This document shows positions 1-8,388 of a stretch of 24,960 nt of DNA, in pieces. The notes under the pieces were generated by a model. That model was given only the letters and a program-made list of their open reading frames with translations. It searched no databases and was not told the origin of the DNA. Position 1 is the stretch's first letter. The number at the start of each line of letters is the position of its first letter. Source of the stretch: an uncultured Oscillospiraceae bacterium (GTDB taxonomy: Bacteria > Bacillota > Clostridia > Oscillospirales > Ruminococcaceae); contig CAJTZM010000023.1 in NCBI GenBank assembly GCA_910583935.1, positions 1 through 24,960 on the forward strand. The letters are read 5' to 3'. Made by a program: the position numbers and the translations under genes.

Positions 1-1880
1 TCCCGCCGGCCGCCGCAGTCCACCAAAAAGGGAGCGCGCCGCCGGTCGTACATTGTCCGAAAGCCGCGGCAGCCCTTGCAGCCCGATTCAGCGGACACCG
101 GACAGCAGCGCACCGTCATCAGCGGCAGGCGCCCATAGGCGAAAATCCCCCGGGGAAGCACCGGCGGCATGGCGGTACAGTCGGTCAGGGGCGTTTCGAT
201 AGACAGAACCGCCGCTGAAAGGCCCGCCTCCTTGAGCTTTAATAGGGACTGGGCGTTGACGGCATTAAGTCCAAAATCGCCGATGGCCTGCATTCCGGCT
301 TCCTGAATGGGCAGGATCCCGCCCAGGTTCCCGGTGATGGCTGCCCGAATCCCCTTTTCCCGGCAGCGGATCAGATCCCTGGCGATCCCCGATTCGTCAA
401 AAAGCATGGGGGGAAGCTGCGCGACCAGCTTTTCCTCCTGCCCGCAAAGGGGCATTGCCGCCAGCTGCTCCAGCGGCAGAATGACCTGTGCCGCGTACCG
501 CCAAAGGGCTTGGTCCAGCTGGCCGGGATGTTGAAGCCGCACCCACAACGCCGGCTCCCGGCCAGGATCGGCCTTGGGAAGATCGGCGGCGTCCGGCAGG
601 TGAAAGGGAACAGGCCTTCGAAGGCTTCGTTTGCCGCTTAACACCTCTGCGGCCGCCCGCCGCAGCCGGTTTATTTCCGACACCGGGACAGCCAGTCCCC
701 GATCCAGCGAAAGGTCAAGCTCCTGTAGATGATATGGAGTACCGCCAAGCTTTTCCAGGCTTTGGCGGACCATCTCCCCGGTGGTTTCCTTAGATCGGGC
801 CGCCTCCGGCACCGGTCCTTTGGCCGTGGCCTGGTTTTTGCCGTCGGACAAGGTCAGCCGCACCGGCTCGCCGGCGTGGGCCTCGAATCGGGCACGGATT
901 CCCACAAGCCCGGTTTCTTTAGCGTATAAGCGGGACAGATTTTTAAGCAGCGCGGGGGAGGCGGCGGTCACGTCCTCCTTTTGGCGGATACCGAACATGC
1001 CGGGCCCCATTCTTCCGGTAAAATACCCGTCGGTAAAGCCGGAGCGGGAGAAAACCGCCTGCAGGGCCGCAAGATCCGGCTTTTCCCCGGCCAGCGCCGC
1101 CCGCCCGGCACAGACCGCTGCGGCCACATATTCCGGCCGCTTCATCCGGCCCTCGATTTTTAAAGAACGGACGCCGGCTTTTCGCAGGGCGTCCAGATGG
1201 GAAAACAGGCTCATATCCTTTAAGGACAAGCCGCAGCGCCGCGAGTCCTTTTCATAAAAGGGAAGGCGGCAGGGCTGGGCGCACAGGCCCCGATTACCCG
1301 ACCGTTCCCCCGCCACGGCGCTGAGGTAGCACTGGCCGGAAAGGCACATGCAAAGGGCCCCGTGAACAAAGACCTCGATTTCCAGATTGGTTTTTTGGCA
1401 CACTGCCTCGATTTCGCCGACGCTCATCTCCCGGGCAAGAACCGCCCGGCTGTAGCCCCATTCTTCCACCAGGCGCACGCCGCCTAAATTGTGCAGGCTC
1501 ATCTGGGTAGAGGCGTGGACCGGCATGTCCGGCGCCGCTTGCCTGATGAGACGCCCAAGGCCCAGATCCTGTACGATCAGCGCATCTACCCCGGCTTCGC
1601 AGGCGGCCTTGACTGTTTCCATCGCCTCGGCAAGCTCCTGGTCAAACACCAGGGTATTGACCGTCAGATGGACGGCGACACCATGCAGATGGCAGAAGGC
1701 AACCGCTTCTCCCAGAGCGTCCAGCGGAAAATTTTTGGCGTTGCGGCGGGCGTTAAAGCTCCCCGCGCCGAAATAGACGGCGTCGGCCCCGCAAAGGACC
1801 GCTGCGGCCAGCTGCTCCGGCCCGCCGGCGGGAGCCAGCAGCTCTACCGTGTCAGACCTTTGCTGCGTTTGCTTTTGCAT
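1..1880 (-). CDS. U32 family peptidase / RNA hydroxylase homologue with DUF3656 (C-terminus off the window)
   Basis: No stop interrupts this frame from the ATG at 1880 to the window edge, giving about 626 residues without the C-terminus. The N-terminal half holds the U32 signature at residues 169-187, with EVFVHGALCMCLSGQC and cysteines C177, C179 and C184, followed by C200 and C204 in GLCAQPC. A middle region beginning near FTDGYFTGRMGPGMFG matches the DUF3656 layout. A second cysteine group (CCPVSAESGCKGC) lies near the cut end. Known members of this family include E. coli RlhA (about 650 residues, 23S rRNA hydroxylation) and the TrhP tRNA hydroxylation proteins; they carry an Fe-S cluster, so RNA modification is a likelier role than proteolysis. 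Which RNA is modified here cannot be told. The start overlaps the zapA end by 29 bases, which suggests translational coupling. Confidence 0.93.
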   Translation of the reverse strand, partial: MQKQTQQRSDTVELLAPAGGPEQLAAAVLCGADAVYFGAGSFNARRNAKNFPLDALGEAVAFCHLHGVAVHLTVNTLVFDQELAEAMETVKAACEAGVDALIVQDLGLGRLIRQAAPDMPVHASTQMSLHNLGGVRLVEEWGYSRAVLAREMSVGEIEAVCQKTNLEIEVFVHGALCMCLSGQCYLSAVAGERSGNRGLCAQPCRLPFYEKDSRRCGLSLKDMSLFSHLDALRKAGVRSLKIEGRMKRPEYVAAAVCAGRAALAGEKPDLAALQAVFSRSGFTDGYFTGRMGPGMFGIRQKEDVTAASPALLKNLSRLYAKETGLVGIRARFEAHAGEPVRLTLSDGKNQATAKGPVPEAARSKETTGEMVRQSLEKLGGTPYHLQELDLSLDRGLAVPVSEINRLRRAAAEVLSGKRSLRRPVPFHLPDAADLPKADPGREPALWVRLQHPGQLDQALWRYAAQVILPLEQLAAMPLCGQEEKLVAQLPPMLFDESGIARDLIRCREKGIRAAITGNLGGILPIQEAGMQAIGDFGLNAVNAQSLLKLKEAGLSAAVLSIETPLTDCTAMPPVLPRGIFAYGRLPLMTVRCCPVSAESGCKGCRGFRTMYDRRRAPFLVDCGGRR

Positions 1881-2226
1881 GGTCAAGCTCCTGCTGCAAT
1901 TTTTCCATTTCCCGGTGCAGACGCTCAATTTCTCGCTTGGCCTCGTCCGCCTCAATGCGGTATTTGGCCGCGTCCTCCAGATAGCCGGTCAGCTGGCTGC
2001 GCATATTGTCGGTATTTTCTTCCACCTTGCGGTAGTTATCCATATAGTTTAAAAGGCATAAAATCAGCGCGTCGGTAACCGAAAGAGAGCTGTTTTGGGA
2101 AAGCATGTCGGAAATCTGCGCGTTTAGCTGCGCGCCCAGCTCTTTAACATACTCTTCCGGCTCACTGCTGGTAATGTTGTACCGTGCGCCGCAAACTTCG
2201 ATTTTTACCCGGCTGGTTGGATTCAT
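1852..2226 (-). CDS. zapA: Cell division protein ZapA
   Basis: This 124-residue protein matches ZapA. The N-terminal head (residues 1-50) has the RVKIEVCGARYNITSSEPEEYVKELG pattern in overlapping parts, followed by a helix with DALILCLLNYMDNY and a long charged coiled coil from about residue 65 to the end. ZapA binds FtsZ at the division site and bundles its protofilaments. An AAGGCGG ribosome site lies about 7 bases upstream of the ATG. The next gene on this strand, a U32 peptidase homologue, begins inside the zapA end, so the two are probably one transcript. The long coiled coil is normal for Firmicutes ZapA. Confidence 0.92.
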   Translation of the reverse strand: MNPTSRVKIEVCGARYNITSSEPEEYVKELGAQLNAQISDMLSQNSSLSVTDALILCLLNYMDNYRKVEENTDNMRSQLTGYLEDAAKYRIEADEAKREIERLHREMEKLQQELDHAKANAAKV

Positions 2227-2271
2227 GGATATGCCGCCTTTCTGCGGGCGTCCCCGCGGATTTCTTTTTTG

Positions 2272-2310
2272 CGCGCCCTGGCCGATTGGGATACTTTGCG
2301 GCAGGGCGCG
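2272..2310 (-). other. Hairpin in the zapA 5' leader
   Basis: Perfect 9-bp arms (CGCGCCCTG at 2272-2280 and CAGGGCGCG at 2302-2310) flank a 21-base loop. It lies between the likely zapA promoter and its start. No U-tract follows on either strand, so it is not a standard terminator. Confidence 0.4.
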
Positions 2311-2326
2311 GCGTACAGATATTTAT

Positions 2327-2355
2327 AGTATAATACTTTTTTCTTCATTCGAAAA
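2327..2355 (-). promoter_or_regulatory. Possible zapA promoter
   Basis: On the minus strand a TATACT -10 box (2327-2332) sits 17 bases from a poor -35 match TTTTCG (2350-2355). The surrounding stretch 2227-2662 holds no gene on either strand; it carries this promoter, the leader hairpin and the glgP promoter. Confidence 0.4.
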
Positions 2356-2564
2356 GGGGGGACAACGGAAAAATAGGCGTTTTGCGTTTTGCACCGCCGG
2401 AAATTCTGCGGGAGGGGGAGAAGGCTGAGCGTGGGAGGACTGGACGGGCGATTTTGTCCCAGCGGGGGCTATAAAACAGGTGGTTTTTACCGGGATACAG
2501 GCCGGATAGACGCAAAAAAGCGGAAAAATCTACAAAAAATATAAAAAATTTGGCCTCTTCTTTG

Positions 2565-2593
2565 TTGCGTTTTTTGGTTGACGCCGGTATAAT
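2565..2593 (+). promoter_or_regulatory. Likely glgP promoter
   Basis: TTGCGT (2565-2570) and a perfect TATAAT (2588-2593) are separated by 17 bases, with an A/T-rich tract just upstream. A TTGACG at 2578-2583 is only 4 bases from the -10 box, so it cannot be the -35 element. Confidence 0.55.
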
Positions 2594-2662
2594 AAAAGAA
2601 TAGAAAAAGCAAATACAGCGTAAAACTGTGTGACCTAAAACCGGAAAGGGGTTTTTCTATTT

Positions 2663-5062
2663 ATGTATCGTTTTTCAAAGGCAGAGTTAAAGGATAAGAT
2701 TGAAAAGAATCTGGCGCTTTTGTTTTCGGTAGAGCCGGAGCAGGCGTCGGACGATCAGTTTTATAAAGCCACCTCCTTGCTGGTGCGAAATTTCCTAATG
2801 GAAAAACAGAAGGATTTTTCCGCCTATACCCATTCCAATGGGAACAAGGAGGTTTACTATCTGTCCATGGAATTTTTAATGGGCCGGTCGTTAAAAAACA
2901 GCCTGCACAATCTGGGCGTTGTGGGACTGATCGGCTCTGCCTTGGAGGAGATGGGCGTAAAGCTGGAAAACCTGTATGAGTACGAGCCGGACCCTGGCCT
3001 TGGAAACGGCGGTCTGGGGCGGCTGGCCGCCTGCTATCTGGATGGGCTGGCCTCTCAGGACTACACTGCCACCGGCTACTGCATCTTATATGAATACGGC
3101 ATTTTCAAGCAGAAGATTATCGACGGCTGGCAGACCGAGCTGCCCGATTACTGGCTGCCCGGCGGCGAGATCTGGCTGTCGCCCAACCCGGACCAGGCCA
3201 TCGACGTCCACTTCGGCGGCGAGGTCGAGGAATCGTGGGATTACGGTTACCACCATGTGGATTATAAAAATTACAGCACGGTCAAGGCGGTGCCCTACGA
3301 TTTGCCGGTTTCCGGCTACCAGAGCAACGGCGTGAGCAATCTGCGTTTGTGGAAGGCGGTTTCCGCCGGCATTGACATGGACTCGTTTAACCGGGGAGAT
3401 TATCTGTCTGCCCTGCGCCAAAACTCCATGACCGAGGTCATCAGCAAGGTGCTGTATCCTAACGACAGCCATCTGGAGGGAAAGCTTCTGCGGCTGCGCC
3501 AGCAGTACTTTTTGGTGGCCGCCTCGGTAGGCGATATTATCAACCGCCACATGTCCACCTACGGGACGCTGGACAATCTGGCGGATAAAATCGCCATCCA
3601 TATTAACGATACCCATCCCACGCTGGCCATTCCGGAGCTGATGCGGATTTTGCTGGATGAGTGCGGCTACACCTGGGAAAAGGCCTGGGAGCTGACCCAG
3701 GGGGTATTTGCCTACACCAACCACACCGTCATGTCCGAGGCGCTGGAAATTTGGAACGAGGATCTGTTCCGGAACCTTCTGCCTCGCATTTACCAGATTA
3801 TCTGTGAGATTAACCGCCGGTTTTGCCTGGAATTGGAGCAGAAATACCATCAGCCCCCCCATGCGGTTTCCGCCATGTCGATTGTTCAGAATCGTGGAAT
3901 CAAAATGGCCAATCTGTGCGTGGTGGGGTCCCACAGCGTCAACGGAGTGTCTCGGCTCCATTCCCAGATTATCAAGGATGATCTTTTCAATCTGTTTTAC
4001 AATGTCTGGCCAGAAAAGTTTACCAATGTGACCAACGGCATCGCCTCCCGCCGGTGGCTTTTGCAGGCGAACCCAAACCTGACCAAATTCATTTCCCGCC
4101 GTATTGGAGAGGGCTTTCTCAAGGACTTTTCTCAGCTTTCCCGCTTAAAGGAATTTGCGTCCGATCCAGCATCTTTACAGGAGCTGGCCCAGGTGAAGCG
4201 AAAGAACAAGCTGGAATTTTCTCAATTTGTCAAAAAACAGTACGGAATCGAGCTGGATCCGGATTCGATTTTCGACGCGCAGATCAAGCGGCTGCACGAG
4301 TATAAGCGCCAGCACTTAAATGCGCTGCATATTTTGTACCTGATGAAAAAGCTGCGGGAAAATCCCGATCTGGACCTGACGCCCCGCACCTTTATTTTCG
4401 GCGCTAAGGCCGCGCCGGGATATTATCTGGCCAAACAGATCATCCGGCTGATCTGCGTACTGCAAAAGGAGATTGAAAACGACCCGGTGCTGCGCAAAAA
4501 ACTGCGGATCGTCTATTTGGAGGATTATCGGGTTACCCTGTCGGAGATTCTGACGCCGGCCTGCGACGTATCCGAGCAGATTTCCCTGGCGGGCACCGAG
4601 GCCTCCGGTACCGGCAATATGAAGCTGATGCTGGGCGGCGCCATCACCCTGGGAACCTACGATGGGGCCAATGTGGAAATCCATGAGCAGGTGGGGGATG
4701 AAAACATTCTCATTTTCGGGATGCGGACCGAAGAGGTCACCTCGCTGCGCCATTGGGGCTATATACCAGAGGACCTTTATCAAAAGGACCCGATCTTAAA
4801 GGATTTGATCGACACACTGTATGCGGGAATTGGCGGGAATAAATTCCCGGAGATTGCCGGTTCGTTGAAAAACAGCGATCCTTACATGGTTCTGGCCGAT
4901 TTCCACAGCTATGTGAAGGCGCAGGAACGGCTTCAGCAGCTGTACCGCCAGCCGGAGGTCTGGAGCCGGATGAGCTTAATGAACATCGCCGGATCCGGGA
5001 TTTTCTGTGCGGACCGGGCGGTAGAGGAATATGCCAAACGCATCTGGCATTTGACAAAATAA
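2663..5062 (+). CDS. glgP: Glycogen/maltodextrin phosphorylase
   Basis: This 799-residue protein is a full-length GT35 phosphorylase, which releases glucose-1-phosphate from alpha-1,4-glucans using pyridoxal phosphate. The N-terminal GNGGLGRLAACYLDG motif is at residues 114-128. The cofactor-lysine motif EASGTGNMK ends at K654, and TLGTYDGANVEI follows. The DTHPTLAIPELMRIL and IKRLHEYKRQHLNALH signatures are also present. An AAAGGGG ribosome site lies 11 bases before the ATG. No glycogen synthase or branching enzyme lies nearby. Downstream, dut begins after 19 bases, so glgP appears to lead a four-gene transcript. Substrate preference (glycogen or maltodextrin) cannot be read from the sequence. 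Confidence 0.97.
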   Translation: MYRFSKAELKDKIEKNLALLFSVEPEQASDDQFYKATSLLVRNFLMEKQKDFSAYTHSNGNKEVYYLSMEFLMGRSLKNSLHNLGVVGLIGSALEEMGVKLENLYEYEPDPGLGNGGLGRLAACYLDGLASQDYTATGYCILYEYGIFKQKIIDGWQTELPDYWLPGGEIWLSPNPDQAIDVHFGGEVEESWDYGYHHVDYKNYSTVKAVPYDLPVSGYQSNGVSNLRLWKAVSAGIDMDSFNRGDYLSALRQNSMTEVISKVLYPNDSHLEGKLLRLRQQYFLVAASVGDIINRHMSTYGTLDNLADKIAIHINDTHPTLAIPELMRILLDECGYTWEKAWELTQGVFAYTNHTVMSEALEIWNEDLFRNLLPRIYQIICEINRRFCLELEQKYHQPPHAVSAMSIVQNRGIKMANLCVVGSHSVNGVSRLHSQIIKDDLFNLFYNVWPEKFTNVTNGIASRRWLLQANPNLTKFISRRIGEGFLKDFSQLSRLKEFASDPASLQELAQVKRKNKLEFSQFVKKQYGIELDPDSIFDAQIKRLHEYKRQHLNALHILYLMKKLRENPDLDLTPRTFIFGAKAAPGYYLAKQIIRLICVLQKEIENDPVLRKKLRIVYLEDYRVTLSEILTPACDVSEQISLAGTEASGTGNMKLMLGGAITLGTYDGANVEIHEQVGDENILIFGMRTEEVTSLRHWGYIPEDLYQKDPILKDLIDTLYAGIGGNKFPEIAGSLKNSDPYMVLADFHSYVKAQERLQQLYRQPEVWSRMSLMNIAGSGIFCADRAVEEYAKRIWHLTK

Positions 5063-5081
5063 GCAAAAGAGGACGGATAAA

Positions 5082-5519
5082 ATGACCGTTTCGGTAAAAA
5101 AACTGGATCCGGCGGCAAAGCTTCCCCAACGGGCGACCGCCTATAGCGCTGGATACGACCTATGCGCCTGTATCCGGCAGGAGCTGAGCGTGTCTCCTGG
5201 CCAGACGGTTTTGGTCCCCACCGGGCTGGCCCTGGCGCTGCCGGAGGGATACGGCGGCTTTATCTTCGCCCGCAGCGGCCTAGGGCTTCGCCACGGCATT
5301 GTGCCGGGCAACTGCGTAGGGGTGATCGACGCCGACTATCGGGGCGAGGTGCTGGTAGGGCTTCACAATCATTCGTCCGCTCCCTATACCATCCAGCCTG
5401 GGGAACGGATTGCTCAGCTGGTGGTGCTGGCCTGCCCCTCCTGGGAGGCGGTGGAGACCCAAAGCCTGGACGATACGGCCCGAGGGACCGGCGGGTTCGG
5501 TTCCACCGGAACCCGATAG
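5082..5519 (+). CDS. dut: Deoxyuridine 5'-triphosphate nucleotidohydrolase (dUTPase)
   Basis: The 145-residue protein shows all five trimeric dUTPase motifs in order: AYSAGYDL (20-27), ARSGLG (63-68), GVIDADYRGEV (80-90, with the likely catalytic D83), GERIAQLVV (107-115) and the flexible C-terminal RGTGGFGSTG (134-143). It hydrolyses dUTP to dUMP and pyrophosphate, keeping uracil out of DNA and feeding dTMP synthesis. The ribosome site AGAGGAC precedes the ATG. The gene's stop codon overlaps the AGGAGG of the next gene, so dut and the DUF4321 gene are tightly linked. Confidence 0.96.
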   Translation: MTVSVKKLDPAAKLPQRATAYSAGYDLCACIRQELSVSPGQTVLVPTGLALALPEGYGGFIFARSGLGLRHGIVPGNCVGVIDADYRGEVLVGLHNHSSAPYTIQPGERIAQLVVLACPSWEAVETQSLDDTARGTGGFGSTGTR

Positions 5520-5531
5520 GAGGAAGACATT

Positions 5532-5801
5532 TTGCGGATGAAGAAAAATCTGATCCTTTTGTTTTTGCTGCTGGCCGGGGTGATGTTCGGCTCCCTGTTG
5601 GCGGCGGCCACCCGGGGAATTTCGTGGCTGAGCTGGCTTTGCTATGGGCAGTCGGTAGGAATTGCCGTGCAAAATCCTATGATTTTGGACCTGGCGGTGA
5701 TTCGCTTGGCCTTCGGCTTTGAGCTGGAGGTCAACATCGCCCAGATCATCTGTGTACTGATTGCCATTTTTGCCTATAAGGGCCTGGCGGCCCGAATCTA
5801 G
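5532..5801 (+). CDS. DUF4321 small membrane protein
   Basis: The 89-residue protein has a hydrophobic helix at residues 5-26 and another at about 68-87, with YGQSVGIAVQNPMILDLAVI between them. This pattern fits DUF4321, a family of unknown function found next to maf in many Clostridia, as here. The start is chosen as TTG at 5532, because AGGAGG at 5518-5523 lies 8 bases upstream; the ATG at 5538 would leave 14 bases, which is long. The two starts differ by only two residues. It sits 12 bases after dut and 14 bases before maf, so it is co-transcribed with both. No catalytic residues are visible. Confidence 0.8.
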   Translation: MRMKKNLILLFLLLAGVMFGSLLAAATRGISWLSWLCYGQSVGIAVQNPMILDLAVIRLAFGFELEVNIAQIICVLIAIFAYKGLAARI

Positions 5802-5815
5802 GAGGGTATTTTTCA

Positions 5816-6388
5816 ATGCAGCAGCTGATTTTGGCCTCCCAATCCCCCCGGCGGCGGGAGCTTTTGGGACGAATTGTCAAAAATTTTTCGGTTGATGCCG
5901 CCCAAGCGGAGGAAAAACGGGATCCGGCCTGGACGGTGCAGGAGCTTCCCCGGATGCTGGCGCAGCAAAAGGCATTAGAGGTATCCGGCCGCCATCCGGC
6001 GGCGTTGGTCGTGGGGGCGGATACCATTGTGGCGCTGGACGGTCAGGCGCTGGGCAAGCCCCGGAACGAGACGGATGCCGGCCGGATGCTGCGGGCCCTG
6101 TCCGGCCGGACCCATCAGGTATATACCGGCGTGGCCTTTTGCCGGGGCGGGCAGGTTCGCTCCTCCTTTGTCCAGTGTACGGAGGTGGATTTTTATCCCC
6201 TGGAGGAGGAGCGGATTCGCTGGTATTTGGCCAGCGGCGAACCCTTTGACAAAGCGGGCGCCTACGGGATCCAGGGCTTGGGGGGCCTGCTTGTAAAGGG
6301 GATCCGCGGAGATTACTGCAATGTGGTGGGGCTTCCGCTGGCCCGATTCGTCCGGGAGCTGGAGCGGCTGATGAAAGAGGACCGGTAA
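5816..6388 (+). CDS. maf: Maf family nucleoside triphosphate pyrophosphatase
   Basis: The 190-residue protein begins with the Maf signature ILASQSPRRRELL and has VVGADTIV with the likely catalytic base D69, followed by GKPRN and the C-terminal DKAGAYGIQGLGG and GDYCNVVGLPL motifs. Maf proteins hydrolyse dTTP, UTP and modified nucleotides and have also been linked to septum control. The GGAGGG ribosome site lies close to the ATG at 5816. It is the last gene before a strong terminator. With dut in the same transcript, the operon contains two nucleotide-pool cleaning enzymes. Confidence 0.95.
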   Translation: MQQLILASQSPRRRELLGRIVKNFSVDAAQAEEKRDPAWTVQELPRMLAQQKALEVSGRHPAALVVGADTIVALDGQALGKPRNETDAGRMLRALSGRTHQVYTGVAFCRGGQVRSSFVQCTEVDFYPLEEERIRWYLASGEPFDKAGAYGIQGLGGLLVKGIRGDYCNVVGLPLARFVRELERLMKEDR

Positions 6389-6429
6389 AAGCTTCGGCCT
6401 ATGGTGCGCCAAGGCACTGTCAGGAGAGA

Positions 6430-6462
6430 AAAAAGCACGCGAAGGAAATTCGCGTGCTTTTT
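6430..6462. terminator. Bidirectional intrinsic terminator between maf and the beta-CASP gene
   Basis: GCACGCGAA (6435-6443) and TTCGCGTGC (6449-6457) form a perfect 9-bp stem around a GGAAA loop. The stem is flanked by A's on the left and T's on the right, so it can end both converging transcripts. Confidence 0.92.
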
Positions 6463-6483
6463 GTTTGAAAAGAGTTTGCCGCC

Positions 6484-8076
6484 CTACCGATCCCATTTTT
6501 CGATGAGCGCCTTGATCTGGTCGGCGAATTTTGCCAAATCCTTGTTGGCGCCGCCCCGATTGTGGCGGATAACCTCCAAAAGCTGCTGGCCGATGGTCCA
6601 AAGCCGCTGGTAAACCGGAGAATCCTTGCCGGAGGCCTTTTTCTTTTCCACAAAGGGGATTCCCGCCTGGACCAGCGCGTTGGCCGCCAGGTCGTATACC
6701 TCGGTATAATCCGGAGCGTGGGCGGAAAAGCCCGCCTGGCGCAGTGTTTCCCCAAATTCCGTGGCCACTGCCGCTTCGCCGTGAACTAAGAAGACGTGCT
6801 GCGGCTTGGGGGAATAGGTGTTAATCCACCGCAGAAGCGCCGTTCGGTCGGCGTGGGAGGAAAGACCATGCAGCCGCTTGATTTTTGCCCGGACGGCAAT
6901 TTCCTCGCCGAACAGTTTGACCCGGTCGATTCCGTCCAGAAGGATGCGCCCAAGGCTGCCCACCGCTTGAAAGCCCACAAACACGATGGTGCATTCCGGC
7001 CGCCACAGGTTGTGCTTCAGATGGTGGCGGATCCGGCCGGCGTCGCACATGCCGCTGGCGGATAGAATGACCTTGGGCGTTGGGTCCTGGTTGAGAAATT
7101 TGGATTCCTCGATGGTCTGGGTCAGATGCAGCCCGTCAAACTTCAGGATGTTGACCCCCTGCTGGGCCAGGGCGCTGGTTTCCTCGTCGGTGTAGCCCCG
7201 CAGATCGCCGCTGAAGATATCGGTGGCCTCCCGGGCCAAGGGACTGTCCACATAAACAGGGAAATCTGGCACCGACCGGACGAGGCTTTTCTCCTTAATC
7301 TCCCGAATGTGGAACAGAATCTCCTGAGTCCGCCCTACCGCAAAGGCGGGGATTACTACGTTTCCGCCCTGGGACAGGGTTTCGTCGATCATATGGGCGA
7401 GCTCCTCGGTATAATCCTTTTCCTGCTGATGATCCCGGTCTCCATAGGTGGTTTCCATCACCACATAGTCGGCGGCGTTTAAATAGGTAGGATCCCGGAT
7501 AATTGGATGGTTGATATTGCCGATGTCGCCGGAGAAAACAATGGTCTTTTCGACGCCGTCCTCCCGTAGCGTCATCCGGATCATGGCGGAGCCCAGCAGA
7601 TGCCCGGCGTCAAAAAATTCTGCCGTCACGCCGGGAAAAATCTCAAAGGTCTCGTTGTAGTCGTAATACTGAAGAAGGGAAATAGCACTTTCCGCATCCG
7701 CCAGCGTATATAAGGGCTCCAGCAGCGGCAGACCGGCCCGGCGTCCCTTTTGGTTTCCCCAAGCGGCGTCGCTTTCCTGGATGTGGGCGCTGTCGCGCAG
7801 CATAACGGCCAAAAGCTGAGCGGTCAGCCGCGTGGCGATAATCGGCCCGGAATACCCCTGCTTTACCAGCAGCGGCAGGCGGCCCGAATGGTCGATGTGG
7901 GCGTGGGTTACCAGTACATAGTCGATCGAGCCCGGCGAAAAGGGAAGAAGGCTGTTGTCCTTATCCCCGGCCCCCTGCTGCAGGCCGCAGTCAATTAGGA
8001 TGCGCTTTCCGCCGATTTCCAGACAATGACAGCTGCCGGTAACCGTTTTATCCGCGCCGAAAAAAGAAAGTTTCAT
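6484..8076 (-). CDS. Beta-CASP metallo-beta-lactamase, ribonuclease-like (RNA-specificity domain)
   Basis: The 530-residue protein has the metal-binding HAHIDH motif at residues 58-63, H159 in DAGHLLGSA, D184 in FSGDIGN and the C-terminal HGLSSHAD (403-410) and HGE (432-434) motifs. The central beta-CASP region includes VVIPAFAVGRTQEIL and ILSASGMCDAGRI. This layout is that of the CPSF73-like enzymes (YSH1/KH-less archaeal-type), which act on RNA in characterised members. A GGGAGG site precedes the ATG. It is a single-gene transcript with its own promoter and a folded leader. The last ~70 residues are charged and not clearly part of the core. The RNA target is unknown. Confidence 0.9.
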   Translation of the reverse strand: MKLSFFGADKTVTGSCHCLEIGGKRILIDCGLQQGAGDKDNSLLPFSPGSIDYVLVTHAHIDHSGRLPLLVKQGYSGPIIATRLTAQLLAVMLRDSAHIQESDAAWGNQKGRRAGLPLLEPLYTLADAESAISLLQYYDYNETFEIFPGVTAEFFDAGHLLGSAMIRMTLREDGVEKTIVFSGDIGNINHPIIRDPTYLNAADYVVMETTYGDRDHQQEKDYTEELAHMIDETLSQGGNVVIPAFAVGRTQEILFHIREIKEKSLVRSVPDFPVYVDSPLAREATDIFSGDLRGYTDEETSALAQQGVNILKFDGLHLTQTIEESKFLNQDPTPKVILSASGMCDAGRIRHHLKHNLWRPECTIVFVGFQAVGSLGRILLDGIDRVKLFGEEIAVRAKIKRLHGLSSHADRTALLRWINTYSPKPQHVFLVHGEAAVATEFGETLRQAGFSAHAPDYTEVYDLAANALVQAGIPFVEKKKASGKDSPVYQRLWTIGQQLLEVIRHNRGGANKDLAKFADQIKALIEKWDR

Positions 8077-8113
8077 CTGTTACCCTCCCACTTTTTTGAA
8101 ATAAAGGTGCGAC

Positions 8114-8213
8114 TTTCAAAGGTCGGCCGGTTCTCCAGACGTTCCTTTCCTTTGAAAACCGCCTTTGATTCACCGCTGTTTTATGCTTTTTGACCAGTAA
8201 AGGCCAGCGGTTT
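8114..8213 (-). other. Hairpin-rich 5' leader of the beta-CASP gene
   Basis: The ~150-base leader between the promoter and 8076 contains competing pairings. TTTCAAAGG (8114-8122) pairs with CCTTTGAAA (8149-8157). AAACCGC (8156-8162) pairs with GCGGTTT (8207-8213). CCGCTG (8173-8178) pairs with CAGCGG (8205-8210), which overlaps the previous arm. The last two cannot form together. No known riboswitch consensus is recognised. Confidence 0.4.
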
Positions 8214-8230
8214 ATTTCCAATCTAGTATA

Positions 8231-8259
8231 ATTATAATACAAAATGAACCGGTTGCCAA
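8231..8259 (-). promoter_or_regulatory. Promoter of the beta-CASP gene
   Basis: On the minus strand TTGGCA (8254-8259) and TATAAT (8231-8236) are separated by exactly 17 bases. This predicts a start near 8224 and a leader of about 150 bases. Confidence 0.75.
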
Positions 8260-8312
8260 TTTTTTCTTTGCAATTTTACCAAAAAAGTTTTCAGCTTTTT
8301 TTTGACAACTTC

Positions 8313-8341
8313 TTGACAAGTGAAAAGGGGTATAGTAGAAT
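8313..8341 (+). promoter_or_regulatory. Promoter of the Crp/Fnr-ABC operon
   Basis: TTGACA (8313-8318) and TAGAAT (8336-8341) are 17 bases apart. A second perfect TTGACA lies at 8302-8307, but its spacing to any -10 box is poor. Confidence 0.7.
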
Positions 8342-8356
8342 AAAAACGCGATAAAA

Positions 8357-8374
8357 TTGTATCATTTGATACAA
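8357..8374 (+). promoter_or_regulatory. Palindromic operator candidate before the Crp/Fnr gene
   Basis: TTGTATCATTTGATACAA is a perfect palindrome with 7-base arms and a 4-base centre. Its inner 5-4-5 geometry resembles Crp/Fnr-family sites. It lies just after the predicted transcription start and 14 bases before the ATG at 8389, where a bound dimer would block transcription; negative autoregulation is inferred. Confidence 0.6.
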
Positions 8375-8388
8375 AAATGAGGAAACAG

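Noticed and set aside
2578..2593. TTGACG as the -35 box of the glgP promoter
   Set aside because: It is only 4 bases from the TATAAT; TTGCGT at 2565 has the proper 17-base spacing.
3086..3961. A 291-residue frame antisense to glgP
   Set aside because: It is the shadow of a GC-rich gene: no ribosome site, no recognisable domain, and the sense gene is unmistakable.
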